NCBI GenBank assembly: GCA_903834645.1
Contig: CAILKA010000229.1
Span: 1-6,144 of the forward strand
Direction: 5' to 3'
Source of the DNA: an uncultured beta proteobacterium
GTDB lineage: Bacteria; Pseudomonadota; Gammaproteobacteria; Burkholderiales; Burkholderiaceae_C
DNA length: 6,144 nucleotides
The notes beneath the pieces were generated by a model. The model ran no database searches, was not told where the DNA came from, and was given only the letters and a program-made list of their open reading frames with translations. Positions 5,914 through 6,144 of this stretch are shown here, in pieces (positions within the stretch are counted from its first letter, which is position 1; every line of letters begins with the position of its first letter). A program made the position numbers and the translations under genes.

Positions 5914-6144
5914 TCAGGCGTGACCATCTTGCGCCTCCGCGGTTTCGGCCCGGCGCGAGGCACGGCCCATCAGTCGTTCCCGGATCTGCCCCGGCACGCC
6001 CACCAGGCCGCGCGGCAGCAGCGCGACGCTGGCGATGATGGTCAGGCCCAGACCCAGGTGCCAGTACTTGGCGAAGGCCCCGAAGATGGCCTCGGACTTG
6101 AAGAACTCCTGCAGCAGCGCGAACGCGAAAGCGCCGATGAGCGC
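5914..6144 (-). CDS. livM: Branched-chain amino acid-type ABC permease LivM, C-terminal end (5' part beyond window)
   Basis: The last 76 residues of a membrane-spanning permease, open to the right edge of the window. Seen: a hydrophobic stretch (ALIGAFAFALL), a segment reading FAKYWHLGLGLTIIASVALLPRGLVG, which has the shape of the final LivM transmembrane helix followed by the (A/P)-P-R-G-L-x-G end motif, and a polar Arg-rich tail (QIRERLMGRASRRAE) expected in the cytoplasm. This open-ended frame stops with TGA at 5914-5916. It overlaps the livG start by 14 bases, the standard livM-livG-livF order. LivM usually has 300-350 residues, so about three quarters is missing. The short fragment is consistent with LivM and not LivH because of this order and the C-terminal motif. 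Confidence 0.85.
   Translation of the reverse strand, partial: ALIGAFAFALLQEFFKSEAIFGAFAKYWHLGLGLTIIASVALLPRGLVGVPGQIRERLMGRASRRAETAEAQDGHA
5934..5938 (-). promoter_or_regulatory. Ribosome binding site of livG inside livM
   Basis: GGAGG on the minus strand, six bases before the ATG at 5927. It sets the livG start there and not at the in-frame ATG at 5963, and it lies within the last livM codons. Confidence 0.7.

Larger units (their letters stand above)
5166..5927 (-). pseudogene. livG: Branched-chain amino acid-type ABC transporter ATPase LivG, interrupted by TAG at the Walker A lysine
   Basis: Read through its one internal stop, this is a 253-codon LivG-type ATPase, normal in length. Walker A (codons 43-51) reads G-T-Y-G-A-G-stop-S-T; the family pattern is GxNGAGK(S/T)T, so the stop replaces the lysine that binds ATP phosphates and Tyr replaces Asn. 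All later motifs are intact in the same frame: Q-loop Q92 (SYQRTTIYPSF), signature LSHGQ (154-158), Walker B VLLLDEP with catalytic E179, and the switch histidine H210 in IEHD. There is no frameshift or other stop, so decay is very recent or the base calls are wrong here. As written, translation gives a 48-residue fragment; restart at the GTG at 5771 would yield 201 residues without Walker A. The start at 5927 has GGAGG six bases upstream and overlaps livM by 14 bases. The reading frame is certain; true pseudogene status is not. Confidence 0.85.

Noticed and set aside
5928..5963. Alternative livG start at 5963
   Set aside because: It would add 12 basic residues absent from normal LivG proteins. 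The ATG at 5927 has GGAGG at ideal spacing and gives a normal length.
1..6144. Mobile elements, CRISPR arrays, tRNA or rRNA genes
   Set aside because: I saw no transposase, terminal inverted repeats, regularly spaced repeats, cloverleaf-like or rRNA sequence; nearly all bases belong to the nine genes listed.

Overview
The window is a very GC-rich stretch (third positions almost always G or C) in which every recognisable gene lies on the minus strand, so transcription runs from high to low coordinates. GC content, codon use and gene families point to a proteobacterium, most plausibly a betaproteobacterium of the order Burkholderiales. That placement is inference from style and homology, since no rRNA or other phylogenetic marker is present.

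In order of transcription the window holds: the last 76 residues of a LivM-type permease (5914-6144, entering from the right edge); a LivG-type ABC ATPase (5166-5927) whose Walker A lysine codon is an in-frame TAG; an intact LivF-type ATPase (4448-5164); a 75-base gap; a zinc-dependent alcohol dehydrogenase (3323-4372); a small PhaE/PhaR-like polyester synthase subunit (2874-3311); a class III-type PhaC polyhydroxyalkanoate (PHA) synthase (1802-2872); a second, related zinc alcohol dehydrogenase (695-1747); and the first 220 residues of an NAD-type aldehyde dehydrogenase (1-661, leaving through the left edge). Gaps are 75 bases or shorter. Two junctions have only one base between stop and start (TGA-G-ATG), and livM and livG overlap by 14 bases, so the whole set could be one operon. 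I see no convincing terminator or promoter inside it.

The two dehydrogenases resemble the 6-hydroxyhexanoate dehydrogenase-like branch of the zinc alcohol dehydrogenases and sit on either side of the synthase pair. With the aldehyde dehydrogenase they suggest oxidation of an alcohol or omega-hydroxy acid to aldehyde and then acid. The Liv-type transporter would import a small carboxylate or amino acid, and the two-subunit synthase would polymerise hydroxyacyl-CoA. This combined route is a hypothesis from gene order; the individual family assignments are much firmer.

The observations most worth checking are the TAG at the catalytic lysine of LivG, with a second Walker A deviation (Asn to Tyr) four codons earlier, and the 145-residue synthase subunit, far shorter than textbook PhaE, carrying a regular leucine/valine heptad helix and a basic Pro/Ala tail.
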